Assembly: GCF_014873875.1 (NCBI RefSeq)
Contig: NZ_JADBEM010000001.1
Span: 1,240,001 to 1,304,000 of the forward strand
DNA from: Actinopolymorpha pittospori
GTDB taxonomy: Bacteria; Actinomycetota; Actinomycetes; Propionibacteriales; Actinopolymorphaceae
DNA length: 64,000 bases
Direction: 5' to 3'
Positions 9,089 through 17,573 of the stretch are shown in pieces; within the stretch, counting starts at the first letter, position 1, and every line of letters begins with the position of its first letter. A program made the position numbers and the translations under genes. The notes beneath the pieces were generated by a model that had not been told where the DNA came from, did no database searches, and worked only from the letters and a program-made list of their open reading frames with translations.

Positions 9089-10097
9089 TCAACGAGCCGG
9101 CGTGACGCCGTTGAACCAGTTCCGCGCGTCGACGGCGGCGCCGTGTTGCGGTCGCCGGCCACGGTGATGCGCTCGAGCGCGGCAATGTGTTCGGCGGTGA
9201 GCGTCAGGTTCGAAGCGAGGCTGTTCTCCTCGAAGAAGGCGAGCCTGCGGGTGCCGGGGATCGGGACAACATCGGGCGCCTTGGCGAGCAGCCAGGCGAG
9301 CGCGACCTGGCCAGGGGTGGCGTCGACCTCGGCCGCGATGGCGCGGACGACGTCGATGGTCGAGAGGTTGTGGTCGATGTTCTCCTCGGAGTACCAAGGC
9401 ATCCCGCGACGATGGTCGGTGTCCTTCAGATCGTCACGAGAACTGACCGAGCCGGTGAGCGCGCCGCGACCCAGCGGGCTGTAGGGCACGATGCCGATCC
9501 CGAGTTCACGGGTGAGTGGGAGGACCTCCTCTCGATCCCGCGCTCCCACAGTGACCACTCGGTCTGGATCGCGGTGATGGGATGCACGGCCGCCGCGCGG
9601 CGGATGGTGTCGGGTGCTGCCTCGGAGAGGCCGAGATGGCGGACCTTGCCCTCGGCGACGAACTCGGCCATCGCGCCGACGGTGTCTTCGATCGGCACCG
9701 TCGGGTCGACACGGTGCTGGTAGTACAGGTCGACCTGGTCGGTGCCCAGGCGACGCAGGGACCGCTCGAGGCGCTCTCGGGCGTAGGCGGGGCTGCCGTC
9801 GATGCGAGCCTCTGCCCCGCCGAACGGAGCGGAGACGATCCCGAACTTCGTCGCGATCACGAACTCGTCGCGACGTCCGGCGATCGCGCGGCCAATGATC
9901 TCCTCACTCTGGCCGTAGCCGTCGGCGGTGTCGATCATGGTGACGCCAAGCTTGCCGGTCCGGTCGAGAATCTCGCGGGCCGCGGCGTCCGGGTCATAGC
10001 CGGCCTGTCCGTAGGGGTTGGCGAAACTCATCGCGCCGTAGCCGATCGCACCGACCTCCAGGCGCTGGGGCCCGAGGAACCGGCTGGGAACGCTCAT
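9089..10097 (-). pseudogene. Aldo/keto reductase split by frameshifts
   Basis: Starts at ATG 10097 with AAAGGA upstream. The first 190 residues read as a normal [22 protein letters not shown] with catalytic D and Y, ATKFG with the K, and YYQHRVD with the H. At about 9530 the frame jumps: IE in one frame continues as [22 protein letters not shown] in the next, consistent with one lost base. A second jump near 9135 leads to the frame ending VDARNWFNGVTPAR with stop at 9089. Reassembled, the product would be about 336 residues, normal for the family. It is divergent from a TetR gene with intact operators. Two shifts make a true pseudogene more likely than sequencing error, but raw reads are needed. 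Confidence 0.75.
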
Positions 10098-10103
10098 GGT
10101 GAT

Positions 10104-10166
10104 GTCCTTTCCTGGAGGACCCTATGTCCTCACCTGGGGACATAGGTTAGTCCTCAACTGAGGACT
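10104..10166. promoter_or_regulatory. Tandem TetR operator array
   Basis: Three GTCC..GGAC inverted repeats lie between the reductase and TetR starts. GTCCT/AGGAC is at 10104-10120. A 20-bp near-palindrome with arms ATGTCC and GGACAT is at 10124-10143. A palindrome AGTCCTCA-AC-TGAGGACT with 8-bp arms is at 10149-10166. Centres are about 21 and 24 bases apart, so dimers could bind on the same face. Autoregulation of the TetR gene and repression of the reductase are inferred. Confidence 0.7.
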
Positions 10167-10194
10167 TGTCTCCCCCGCCCCGTAGGATCACCCC

Positions 10195-10782
10195 ATGACA
10201 GACGCCGTGTCCGCCGCCCCACGTCGACGGGCACGCGATGCGGAGGCGACCCAGCGCGCGATCCTGGACGCCGCCATCGACGCGTTCTCCCGGAGCGGAT
10301 ACGACGGCGCGAGCACCCGTGACATCGCTCGCGAAGCCGGAATCGACCCCCGACTGATCTCCCGCTACTTCGGGTCGAAAGAGGCATTGTTCGCACAGGC
10401 GGTCGAACACACCTACCGGCACCCGCTCATGATGGTCCCCGGCCACAACCGTGCCGTGGCCGCGGCCCTGCTCAGCGACGCACCGCTGGAGCAGGCGAAG
10501 GGGCTCCTGCTCACGATCCGCTCGGCCGGGAACGAACGCGCCGTGGAAATCATGCGCGACCACCTCGAACGCCACTACCAACGCCAACTCGCCGACGCCC
10601 TCCCCGGCCCGGACCCCGTTACCCGCGCCGCTCTGCTCATCGCGATCTGCACCGGCGTACAGATGCAACGCAACGTCCTGCGCAACCGCGCGCTGCAGCA
10701 CGGCGGCACAGACGCCGTCGTCGACCAGCTCGCCGCCGCTCTCGATGTCATCGGCTCCGGGCAGCGGCCCTCACCCGCCTGA
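10195..10782 (+). CDS. TetR/AcrR-family transcriptional regulator
   Basis: 195 residues. The N-terminal HTH reads ATQRAILDAAIDAFSRSGYDGASTRDIAREAGIDPRLISRYFGSKEALF (residues about 18-65), followed by an all-helical ligand-binding half. No Shine-Dalgarno is seen; instead TAGGAT lies six bases before the ATG, so the mRNA is probably leaderless. The nearest operator (10149-10166) would cover the -35 region, which fits autorepression. It is divergent from the broken aldo/keto reductase, its presumed target. Confidence 0.9.
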   Translation: MTDAVSAAPRRRARDAEATQRAILDAAIDAFSRSGYDGASTRDIAREAGIDPRLISRYFGSKEALFAQAVEHTYRHPLMMVPGHNRAVAAALLSDAPLEQAKGLLLTIRSAGNERAVEIMRDHLERHYQRQLADALPGPDPVTRAALLIAICTGVQMQRNVLRNRALQHGGTDAVVDQLAAALDVIGSGQRPSPA

Positions 10783-10792
10783 GAGCGACGGG

Positions 10793-11173
10793 TCATGCGG
10801 TGCGGCGGGGGCGGGCCAGCACCAGCCCGCCGAGAACCATGCCGATCAGTCCCAACCCCACGGCCGCGATGGCCCCGGCCAGCCCGTTACCGGTGCCCAG
10901 GCCACCGGCGGCGTTGGCGCCGTGCACCCCACCGACGACCACGCCGACCAACCCCAACACCAGCGCCAGCATGGCCCCGTTTCGCCCGGTGCCGGGGCCG
11001 GCGCCGGTGCGGACACGCCCGGTGGAGCGGGCCAGGGCCAGCCCGCTGATGATCACGCTGACCAGCCCCAGCACGGCGGCCAGGGTGGGCACGGTTCGCC
11101 CGACGCCGAGTTCGTAACCAGCGGCGACGATGTGCGTGGCGGCCGGTGCGGCGAGAGAGTGAAGGACGGACAT
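10793..11173 (-). CDS. DUF6223-like small membrane protein
   Basis: 126 residues from ATG 11173 (MSVLHSLAAPAATH), with AAGGG eight bases upstream. Three glycine-rich hydrophobic segments (TLAAVLGLVSVIISGLALAR, MLALVLGLVGVVVGGVHGA, AIAAVGLGLIGMVLGGLVLAR) each end in short basic loops, a pattern seen in DUF6223 proteins of actinobacteria. It is an integral membrane protein of unknown role. It converges on the TetR gene, ending 11 bases from its stop. Confidence 0.65.
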   Translation of the reverse strand: MSVLHSLAAPAATHIVAAGYELGVGRTVPTLAAVLGLVSVIISGLALARSTGRVRTGAGPGTGRNGAMLALVLGLVGVVVGGVHGANAAGGLGTGNGLAGAIAAVGLGLIGMVLGGLVLARPRRTA

Positions 11174-11427
11174 GGCAGCATCCCTTCGGTCGACGGCGAG
11201 TGCGGCCACATGTCTTGCGTCCTACGGGTCGTCGGACGATGACCCGTCACGCACGACGGCCCTCACCGTGAATGGACACACACGATCGTCGCGTCCGAAG
11301 GCCGGGGCGTCCTCTGTCAGCAGGCGCCAGGTGATGCGGGATTCGACGTAGGTAGCTCGCGCGGAACCGCGCTCCTCGACGTAGGGGGCTACGCACGTGG
11401 CGGGAGTCGTTTCCTCCCCGGTCACCC

Positions 11428-11440
11428 TATGATTCGCGGC
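11428..11440 (+). promoter_or_regulatory. -10 element of a probable leaderless promoter
   Basis: TATGAT at 11428-11433 ends seven bases before ATG 11441 of the histidine kinase, and no ribosome site is present. Further upstream (11345-11400) a GCGCGG-AA-CCGCGC palindrome (11359-11372) and a repeated CGACGTAGG suggest regulator binding in the 267-base divergent gap. Confidence 0.5.
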
Positions 11441-12700
11441 ATGCAGGACAGCATCAGGAGGTTCCGCCCGCCCGCCTGGGCGCAGGACCTGCTGCTGGCG
11501 CTGTTCATCACGGTGATGCAGGTGCAGGGCACCATCTCCCGCACCGCCAACGACCCCGACGCGGTGCTCCGCCCCCTCACCGACCTCGGGCATCTGGGGT
11601 ACGTCCTGCTTGTCACCGGTGGCGCGGTCGTCGCCGTGCGCCGGCGCTGGCCCGTCGCGGTGTTCACCGCGACCGCGCTCACCAGCCTTGCCTACTACGC
11701 ACTCGACTTCCCGGACGGGCCCGGCTGGCTCGGCCTGTTCGTGGCCCTCTACACCCTCACCGCCCACGGCGACGGACGCCGTTCACTGGTGACGGCCGGC
11801 GTGGGGATCACCGCTCTGTCCGCTTGCTGGCTGATCGCCGCCACCGACATCGAACCACGAGCCGCCATCGGCTGGGTCTTCTTCCGAATCGGCGCCTCGG
11901 TCATGAGTGCCGCCCTCGGCGAGAGCGTCCGTTCGAGGAGATTCATCGCGGCCGAAGCACTGGAACGCGCCGAAGTGGCGGAACGAACTCGCGAGGAGGA
12001 GGCACGGGCCCGAGTCGACGCGGAACGACTCAGGATCGCGCGCGAGGTCCACGACACCGTCGCGCACGCCATCGCCATCATCAACGTCCAGTCCGGCGTC
12101 ACTGCCCACGTGCTCGACAAGCGACCGGACCGCGCACGCGAGACCCTGAAGGCCATCGAGCAGACGAGCTCCCGAGCACTCCAGGAGATGCGGGCCATCC
12201 TCGGGGTCCTCCGCGACGACACCGATGACGGCGACGGCCGCGTCCCGTACCCCGGACTCGGGCAGATTGACGAACTCACCGCCAAGGCACGCGAAGCCGG
12301 GCTCGACGTCGACCTCGAGGCGACCTCACCTCCTCCGCCACTGCCCACCGCGGTAGGCAGCGCCGTCTACCGGATCCTGCAGGAGTCGATCACCAACGTG
12401 ATCCGTCACGTCGGCCCCACCCGGGTCACCGTCGTAGTGGACTACGGCGCCGACACCGTGGAGGTCCGCGTGAGCGACGAGGGCCGACGAAACGGCTCGC
12501 TCGCGGCCGGCGCCACCCGCCCGGACGAGGGCCGGAACGAGAACGGCATGCCCGGCTCGGGAAAGCCGGGGCGCGGGCTCATCGGGATGCGCGAACGGTG
12601 TCAGCTCCTGGGCGGAGAACTCGACGCCAGCCCACTCCCGGGCGGGGGCTTCGCGGTCACCGCACGGCTGCCCATGGCTCCGACCGGACCGCACGTATGA
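11441..12700 (+). CDS. Two-component sensor histidine kinase (NarL/DesK-type, HisKA_3)
   Basis: 419 residues from ATG 11441. An ATG at 11429 is in frame but overlaps the -10 element. Several membrane helices occupy residues about 15-155, then comes a short coiled linker (LERAEVAERTREEEARA). The HisKA_3 phospho-acceptor block REVHDTVAHAIAIINVQSG has His at residue 204. The C-terminal HATPase has the N-box (LQESITNVIRHV) and GRGLIGMRER. The signal is unknown; the kinase is membrane-bound and phosphorylates the next gene's product. Its stop overlaps that gene in ATGA. Confidence 0.9.
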   Translation: MQDSIRRFRPPAWAQDLLLALFITVMQVQGTISRTANDPDAVLRPLTDLGHLGYVLLVTGGAVVAVRRRWPVAVFTATALTSLAYYALDFPDGPGWLGLFVALYTLTAHGDGRRSLVTAGVGITALSACWLIAATDIEPRAAIGWVFFRIGASVMSAALGESVRSRRFIAAEALERAEVAERTREEEARARVDAERLRIAREVHDTVAHAIAIINVQSGVTAHVLDKRPDRARETLKAIEQTSSRALQEMRAILGVLRDDTDDGDGRVPYPGLGQIDELTAKAREAGLDVDLEATSPPPPLPTAVGSAVYRILQESITNVIRHVGPTRVTVVVDYGADTVEVRVSDEGRRNGSLAAGATRPDEGRNENGMPGSGKPGRGLIGMRERCQLLGGELDASPLPGGGFAVTARLPMAPTGPHV

Positions 12701-13389
12701 ACACCACGACAGCCGCGGCGAAGCACGTTGATCCGATCAGGGTGCTGCTCGTCGACGACGAGCGGCTGGTGCGGTCCGGGTTCCGGCTCCTGCTCGATCT
12801 GGAGGACGACATCACGGTGGTCGGTGAGGCCGCCAACGGCGCCGAGGCCGTGGAGCAAGCCCGCGTTGCGCGCCCGGATGTCGTCCTCATGGACATCCGC
12901 ATGCCGAAGATGGACGGCATCCAGGCCACCCGACTGATCGCCACCGCGAACGGACTTCACCACGTTCGCATCCTCATCCTGACCACCTACGACACCGACA
13001 CCCACGTCTTCGAGGGCCTGCAGGCCGGCGCCAGCGGATTCCTCCTCAAGGACTCCGGCCCTGCCGAACTCCTGCACGGCATCCGGGTGGTTGCCGCCGG
13101 AGAGGCCCTGCTCGCACCGCGCATCACACGCCGCCTCATCGCCCACTTCACCGCGCAACGGACAGCCGACAAGGCCGCCGAACATCGGCTCGCCGTCCTC
13201 ACCGAACGCGAACGTGAGGTCCTGGCGCTCGTGGGGCGGGGCATGAGCAACGACGAGATCGGCGCCGAACTCTTCCTCAGCCCGGCCACTGCCCGCACCC
13301 ACGTCAGCCATGCCATGGTGAAACTCGGTGCCCGCGACCGCGCACAACTGGTCGTCATCGCCTACCAGACAAGGCTCGTCACTCCGTAG
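12697..13389 (+). CDS. NarL/LuxR-type response regulator
   Basis: 230 residues. The receiver domain has acidic pocket D20-D21, phosphorylation site D66 (VVLMDIRMPKMDG), and the conserved T and K in ILTTYD and FLLKDSG. A LuxR-type HTH covers about residues 165-225 (LTEREREVLALVGRGMSNDEIGAELFLSPATARTHVSHAMVKLGARDRAQLV). Translation is coupled to the kinase through the ATGA overlap. Target genes are not evident. In similar loci the pair often controls a nearby transporter, and none is seen here, though the divergent DUF6223 membrane protein is a candidate. Confidence 0.95.
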   Translation: MNTTTAAAKHVDPIRVLLVDDERLVRSGFRLLLDLEDDITVVGEAANGAEAVEQARVARPDVVLMDIRMPKMDGIQATRLIATANGLHHVRILILTTYDTDTHVFEGLQAGASGFLLKDSGPAELLHGIRVVAAGEALLAPRITRRLIAHFTAQRTADKAAEHRLAVLTEREREVLALVGRGMSNDEIGAELFLSPATARTHVSHAMVKLGARDRAQLVVIAYQTRLVTP

Positions 13390-13439
13390 CGATCGGCCTA
13401 CGGTCACGTCGTCCAGGCCGTGGAGCTTCTCGGGGTTGC

Positions 13440-14363
13440 CTACAGCCCAGCTGCACCTGATCCCGAGACGGTTTGCTGGCTGGCCTCACCTGCCGCCTGG
13501 GCGAACTCGCGGACCCGGTGGGTGGTGTTGGTCTTCAACCACATCGGCCCCCATCGGATCGGTTCGGCGTCGGTGAAGGGCAGGTAGGCGATGTCGGGGC
13601 GGGGATAGAGGCGGGCGACGTTCGCTCCCACGGGGAAGACGCCGCGGCCGGCCGCGACCAGTGTCAGGGTCTCGGTGAAGCTGGCCGCGCGGGGACCATG
13701 GGTGACTGGTGCGCCCGCGGGTGTATGTGTCGGGTTGCGGTCCAGCTTGAAGGCGTCGGGCATGCCGGCGGGCACCAGGACGACCGGATGATCGGCCAGT
13801 TCCTCCGCCGACACCGCATTCTCGCCGGCCAGCGGGTGTCCGGCCGCCACCGCGAGCATCCGCGGCTCGGACAGCAGGACCGGTCCGGCCACCACGTCGG
13901 GCTGGGACGCGATGAGGAGGTCGGTGATCAGGACGTCGACGTCGCCGCCGCGCAGCCGGGCGATGGCGTCGTAACCCTGGGTTTCGTGGATGTGCACCTC
14001 GCAGTCGGGGTGCCGCTGGCCGAACAGCGCGACCGCCTTCAGCAGCAGCTGTCCAGCGATGGCGCTGAGGAACCCGACGCGCAGGTCCCCGGTGATCCCG
14101 CGACCGGCGTCGATCGCCCGGCGCACGGCGTCGTTCATCCCGGCGACCAGCGGGGCCAGGTCGTCGGCAAGTTGCCGGCCGATCGCCGTGAGACGTACCT
14201 GGCGGCTGGTGCGCTCGAACAGGGGCGCGTCGATCATGCGTTCCAGCTTCTTGACGGTCTGGCTGACCCGCCCGGTGGTGACCCCCACCCGTTCGGCGGT
14301 GCGCCCGAAGTGCAGTTCCTGCGCCAACGTCAGGAACACCTCGACCTCGTGCCGCTCCAGCAA
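13440..14363 (-). CDS. LysR-family transcriptional regulator
   Basis: 307 residues if started at TTG 14363, which has GGGAG five bases upstream. No ATG or GTG gives a better N-terminus. The HTH (EVFLTLAQELHFGRTAERVGVTTGRVSQTVKKLERMIDAPLFERTSRQVRLTAIG) is at residues 5-60 and a periplasmic-binding-like co-inducer domain follows. It is divergent from the DHFR/RibD-like gene at 14521, which is its likely target because this pairing is common. The inducer is unknown. Confidence 0.85.
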   Translation of the reverse strand: MLERHEVEVFLTLAQELHFGRTAERVGVTTGRVSQTVKKLERMIDAPLFERTSRQVRLTAIGRQLADDLAPLVAGMNDAVRRAIDAGRGITGDLRVGFLSAIAGQLLLKAVALFGQRHPDCEVHIHETQGYDAIARLRGGDVDVLITDLLIASQPDVVAGPVLLSEPRMLAVAAGHPLAGENAVSAEELADHPVVLVPAGMPDAFKLDRNPTHTPAGAPVTHGPRAASFTETLTLVAAGRGVFPVGANVARLYPRPDIAYLPFTDAEPIRWGPMWLKTNTTHRVREFAQAAGEASQQTVSGSGAAGL

Positions 14364-14520
14364 CGCCTCTCCCTTGAGTTGAACTAAACGATCGTAGCGC
14401 GATCGTGCGTTGATCCCCGTCACGCCTGGGCGGCATCGTTGATCCCACCTCACCCCGGTGACCAGGAGAAACCTGTCGGTGAGGGCTGAGACACAAGCCC
14501 CCTTTTCTGAGGAGCATTCG

Positions 14521-15066
14521 ATGACCGCTGCGCGCAAGATCGTGGCCGGGCTGTTCATGTCGCTGGACGGCGTGGCGGAGGCGCCGGAGACCTGGAACCT
14601 CCCGTACATGGACGAGGAGATGGGCGCGGCGGTCGGCCAGATGCACGCCGAGGCCGACACACTGCTGCTGGGGCGGGTGACCTAGGAGGCCTTCGCCGCG
14701 GTCTGGCCACACCAGAGCGGCCCGATGGCCGACGCGATCAACGGCATCCGCAAACTGGTCGCCTCCACCACCCTGCACGAGCCCGGCTGGAACAACACCA
14801 CCGTCATCGACGGCGACGTGATCGCCGCGATCAAGGACCTCAAGCGGCGGCCGGGCAAGAACGTCACCGTCTCCGGCAGCATCAGCCTGACCCGCGCCCT
14901 GCTGGAGGCCGGCCTCCTGGACGAACTTCGGCTGCTGGTCCACCCGATCGTGCTCGGCACCGGACAGCGGCTGTTCCCCGACGGCATGACCCAGGTGCCG
15001 CTGGCCCTCACCCGTTCGGCAACGTTCTCCACCGGCGTGCTGGACCTGACCTACCAGCCCGCCTGA
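14521..15066 (+). pseudogene. RibD/DHFR-like reductase interrupted by an in-frame TAG
   Basis: Reads MTAARKIVAGLFMSLDGVAEAPE and continues to LLLGRVT, then TAG at 14683-14685. It resumes in the same frame as EAFAAVWPHQSGPMADAING through the family's GSISLTRALLEAGLLDELRLLVHPIVLGTGQRLF. The family consensus at the stop is GRVTYE, so a Tyr codon has become amber by one substitution. Without the stop the protein would be 181 residues, normal for this dihydrofolate-reductase-like family of uncharacterised oxidoreductases. The part after ATG 14725 alone lacks the N-terminal substrate and cofactor residues. A single-base sequencing error is the main alternative. Confidence 0.8.
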
Positions 15067-15095
15067 TCCACCCCACCGAACAAGAAACGGAAGTC

Positions 15096-15305
15096 ATGAC
15101 CGCGCCGACAAAACCCAATCCCGCCAGCTACTTTCCCTCGATCGAGAAGAAGTACGGGCGTCCGGTCCAGGAATGGATCGACCTCATCAACTCCTCACCC
15201 CTGACCAAGCACATGGAGCTGGTCAACTGGCTCAAGTCCGAGCACGGGCTCGGGCACGGCCACGCCAACGCGCTGGTCGCCCACACCCTCGCCGGCAGGA
15301 AATAG
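15096..15305 (+). CDS. DUF4287 domain protein
   Basis: 69 residues with the compact DUF4287 pattern (ASYFPSIEKKYGRPVQEWIDLI, then HMELVNWLKSEHGLGHGHANALVAHTLAG). Ribosome site ACGGAAG lies just upstream of the ATG. It follows the broken DHFR-like gene by 29 bases, so they probably share a transcript. These small helical proteins are cytoplasmic and of unknown function, often found beside DHFR-like or DUF1801 genes. Confidence 0.85.
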   Translation: MTAPTKPNPASYFPSIEKKYGRPVQEWIDLINSSPLTKHMELVNWLKSEHGLGHGHANALVAHTLAGRK

Positions 15306-15347
15306 GCCAGGAGTGGCGGCCAGGTTGGATCTGGGTCAGCCCGCCGT

Positions 15348-16280
15348 TCACACGGTCCAGGGGCGGAGCTTCTCGGGGTTGCGGACGCCCCAGACGTGCT
15401 TGATCCGCCCGCCCGTGACCTCGAACGCGAACACCCCCACGATGGCGCCGTCCAGCTCGGCCACCAGACCAGGCTGGCCGTTGACCGTACGCTCCACAAG
15501 GATCATGTCGGGTGCCCTGCTGGCGATCTCGATCGCGTAGCGCGCGACCTGCACGCCTCCCTCGATCGGGTGGAGCACGGCGCTGACCAGGCCGCCACCG
15601 TCGCCGACCGCCGTGGCGTCGGGGTCGAGGAGACCGATGAGGGCGTGGATGTCCTTGGCCTCCCACGCGGCCTTGAAGTCCCTGATCAGGCCGGCCTGCT
15701 GGGCGGTCGGCACCACGGGCGTCTGCGACGCCTCGACGCGACGGCGGGCCGAGGAGGCCAGCTGGCGGCATGCCGCCGGCGTACGCCCGACGATCTCGGC
15801 CACTTCGGCGAAGGGGTAGCGGAAGACGTCGTGGAGGATGAACGCGACGCGCTCAGCGGGGGTCATCGCTTCGAGCACGACGAGGAACGCCATGCTGATC
15901 GACTCGTCCAGGGTCACCCGGTCGGCCGGGTCGACGGTGGCGCTACCTGACCGTCCGCTGATCCACTCGCTACGGTCAGGCAGCGGCTCCGGGATCCACT
16001 CGCCCACGTAGCTCTCCCGCCTGGCCCGTGCCGAGCCGAGCATGTCGAGACAGATACGACTGGCGACCTTCATCAGCCAGGCACCCGGGACCTCGATGGC
16101 TTCCTGTTGCTGCCGGGACAGGGCGTACCAGCGGGCGTAGGTCTCCTGAACGACATCCTCGGCGTCGGCGAGCGAGCCCAGGAGCCGGTACCCGAGATTG
16201 ATCAGCTGACGGCGCTCGCTCATGATCGCGCTCAGGCTCGGATCGAGCGGTCCGTCGCCCGGCTCGGACTGGGTGCTCAT
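15348..16280 (-). CDS. sigJ: ECF41-type RNA polymerase sigma factor with SnoaL-like regulatory tail
   Basis: 310 residues. Sigma-2 region INLGYRLLGSLADAEDVVQETYARWYAL and sigma-4 region ALEAMTPAERVAFILHDVFRYPFAEVAEIVGRTPAACRQLASSARRRV are separated by the YVGEWIPEPL linker seen in ECF41. The C-terminal NTF2-like extension has the group's DGGG (residues about 228-231) and NPEKL motifs. In ECF41 this fused tail controls activity in place of a separate anti-sigma factor. Start at ATG 16280 has GGGAG upstream. It is divergent from a carboxymuconolactone-decarboxylase-like gene, the classical ECF41 partner. A matching promoter precedes it, so it is probably autoregulated. SigJ is the usual annotation name for this group. 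Confidence 0.9.
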   Translation of the reverse strand: MSTQSEPGDGPLDPSLSAIMSERRQLINLGYRLLGSLADAEDVVQETYARWYALSRQQQEAIEVPGAWLMKVASRICLDMLGSARARRESYVGEWIPEPLPDRSEWISGRSGSATVDPADRVTLDESISMAFLVVLEAMTPAERVAFILHDVFRYPFAEVAEIVGRTPAACRQLASSARRRVEASQTPVVPTAQQAGLIRDFKAAWEAKDIHALIGLLDPDATAVGDGGGLVSAVLHPIEGGVQVARYAIEIASRAPDMILVERTVNGQPGLVAELDGAIVGVFAFEVTGGRIKHVWGVRNPEKLRPWTV

Positions 16281-16319
16281 GGTGTCGCCGACTCCCTTGT
16301 TCGCAGCTGCCTTCACCCC

Positions 16320-16390
16320 TCCGACGAGACAGCGCGTCGAAGTGTGAGGTTGTGCCCCCGCCTGACATTCCCAGCAGCCGCGTCGTCGGA
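16320..16390. promoter_or_regulatory. Divergent pair of ECF41-type promoters
   Basis: On the plus strand TGACATT (16363-16369), 14 bases, CGTCGGA (16384-16390) points at the decarboxylase-like gene. On the minus strand TCACACT (complement of 16341-16347), 14 bases, CGTCGGA (complement of 16320-16326) points at the sigma gene. Equal spacing and identical -10 boxes match the ECF41 type of promoter, whose -10 carries CGTC. Target assignment is inferred. Confidence 0.7.
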
Positions 16391-16469
16391 CTACCGGAAT
16401 ACCACCCAGGACGCAGCAGGGGCCCGACCACCCCGGCCGGGGCCGCGGATCCAGAAGGGAAACCTCTCC

Positions 16470-17000
16470 ATGTCCACGCCCACGACGACACCGACGCCGA
16501 CGCCCACGACGACCGAGGACGACAACCTCCAGTCTCGTCTGCCCGACCCGATCCAGCTCTTCCCCGAGATGGGAGGAGTCGCCGCGGCCATGACCAAGGT
16601 CGCCCACAACGGTCTGATTCCGAAGACCACCATCGCCCTGGTGCACCTGCGCGCCGGACAGATCGTCGGGAGCACGTACCACACCGTCCGGCAGGCCGAC
16701 ATCCTCCGCAAGTCCGGGGAGGCGGAGGAGCGCATCACCGCCGTGGCGTCCTGGCGTGACGCGCCGTACTTCACCGACGCCGAGCGGGTCGCGCTGGAGC
16801 TCGTGGAGGCCGTCCTCAACCCGAACCCGTTCGGAGAACGCGTCCCCGACGAGCTGTTCGCCAGGGCATCCGCCCACTACGACGACAAGGCGCTGTGGAC
16901 GCTGACCCTGGCGATCAGCCAGATCTACTTCTTCATCCCCGTCGCCCTCATCGCCAAGCCGATCCCCGGTAAGCCGCTGGGCAGGAACTACAGCAAGTGA
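16470..17000 (+). CDS. Carboxymuconolactone-decarboxylase/AhpD-fold protein lacking the CxxC
   Basis: 176 residues from ATG 16470, with AGAAGGGA about ten bases upstream. The N-terminus is an unusual threonine-proline run. The core has the AhpD-like fold (FTDAERVALELVEAVLNP, ELFARASAHYDDKALWTLTLAISQIYFFIPVALIA). Where AhpD-type members carry a CxxC redox pair the sequence reads IVGSTYHT, so peroxidase activity by thiols is not possible. These genes are among the typical targets of ECF41 sigma factors. It lies divergent from one such gene and has a matching promoter. The biochemical role is unknown. Confidence 0.8.
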   Translation: MSTPTTTPTPTPTTTEDDNLQSRLPDPIQLFPEMGGVAAAMTKVAHNGLIPKTTIALVHLRAGQIVGSTYHTVRQADILRKSGEAEERITAVASWRDAPYFTDAERVALELVEAVLNPNPFGERVPDELFARASAHYDDKALWTLTLAISQIYFFIPVALIAKPIPGKPLGRNYSK

Positions 17001-17006
17001 TCGACA

Positions 17007-17048
17007 CCGGCTCAGGGTGGGGCGTGGCCGTACCTCACCCTGAGCCGG
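17007..17048 (+). terminator. Strong hairpin terminator
   Basis: Perfect 13-bp arms CCGGCTCAGGGTG (17007-17019) and CACCCTGAGCCGG (17036-17048) with a 16-base loop, six bases after the preceding stop. Confidence 0.75.
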
Positions 17049-17156
17049 CCGTTCATCGGCTTCGCTTGGCCCTTCCGTCGGGCCGGTACGGCCATGCAAA
17101 AACCTGGCTGCGACAACCCCGAGCCGATGCCCAGCGACTGCCGTTAAGGTCGGCAG

Positions 17157-17522
17157 GTGACCATCCCGTTCCGACTGCTGCGTGACGCGCTGATCCAGTT
17201 GGCGCTCGACCCCCAGCAACAGCGTCAAGTCCTCGCCGGCACCGTGGTCACCGACGAACTGGTCCTCGACCTCGACAACGCGGTCGCCTCGCTCGAGCAC
17301 GAAAGCCAACGCACCGGCATCACCCTCGACGAGGCCCTCCTGAGCGCCCTACGAGAGCTGAACGACCTTCTGGGCGCGCAGTCCTCTGACGAGCTCTGGG
17401 ACGACGAGTCCCTCGACACACACCCGACCTGGGCCCACGCCCGCCAGAAGGCCCGTGAACTGCTGCCGCAACTCCCCACGGCGGCCGACAGCGCCGACTC
17501 CAAGGACACCACCCCGGCGTGA
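17157..17522 (+). CDS. Hypothetical protein
   Basis: 121 residues starting at GTG 17157 and composed mainly of predicted helices (FRLLRDALIQLALDPQQQRQVLAGTVVTDELVLDLDNAVASLEHESQ). An acidic middle and a polar threonine/serine tail follow. I recognise no family. TAAGGT lies six bases before the start, so it could be leaderless; the same bases could serve as a weak ribosome site. It stands alone between a hairpin and a convergent SDR gene. Third-position GC bias and the regular helical pattern support it being real. Confidence 0.6.
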   Translation: MTIPFRLLRDALIQLALDPQQQRQVLAGTVVTDELVLDLDNAVASLEHESQRTGITLDEALLSALRELNDLLGAQSSDELWDDESLDTHPTWAHARQKARELLPQLPTAADSADSKDTTPA

Positions 17523-17573
17523 CGATGTGCACTGCGTCGCTGGCCGGGGCTCGTCACCTCACCAGGGCAGCGG

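Noticed and set aside
14683..14685. TAG as a pyrrolysine codon in the DHFR-like gene
   Set aside because: The conserved residue is tyrosine and no pyl genes or methylamine methyltransferases are present.
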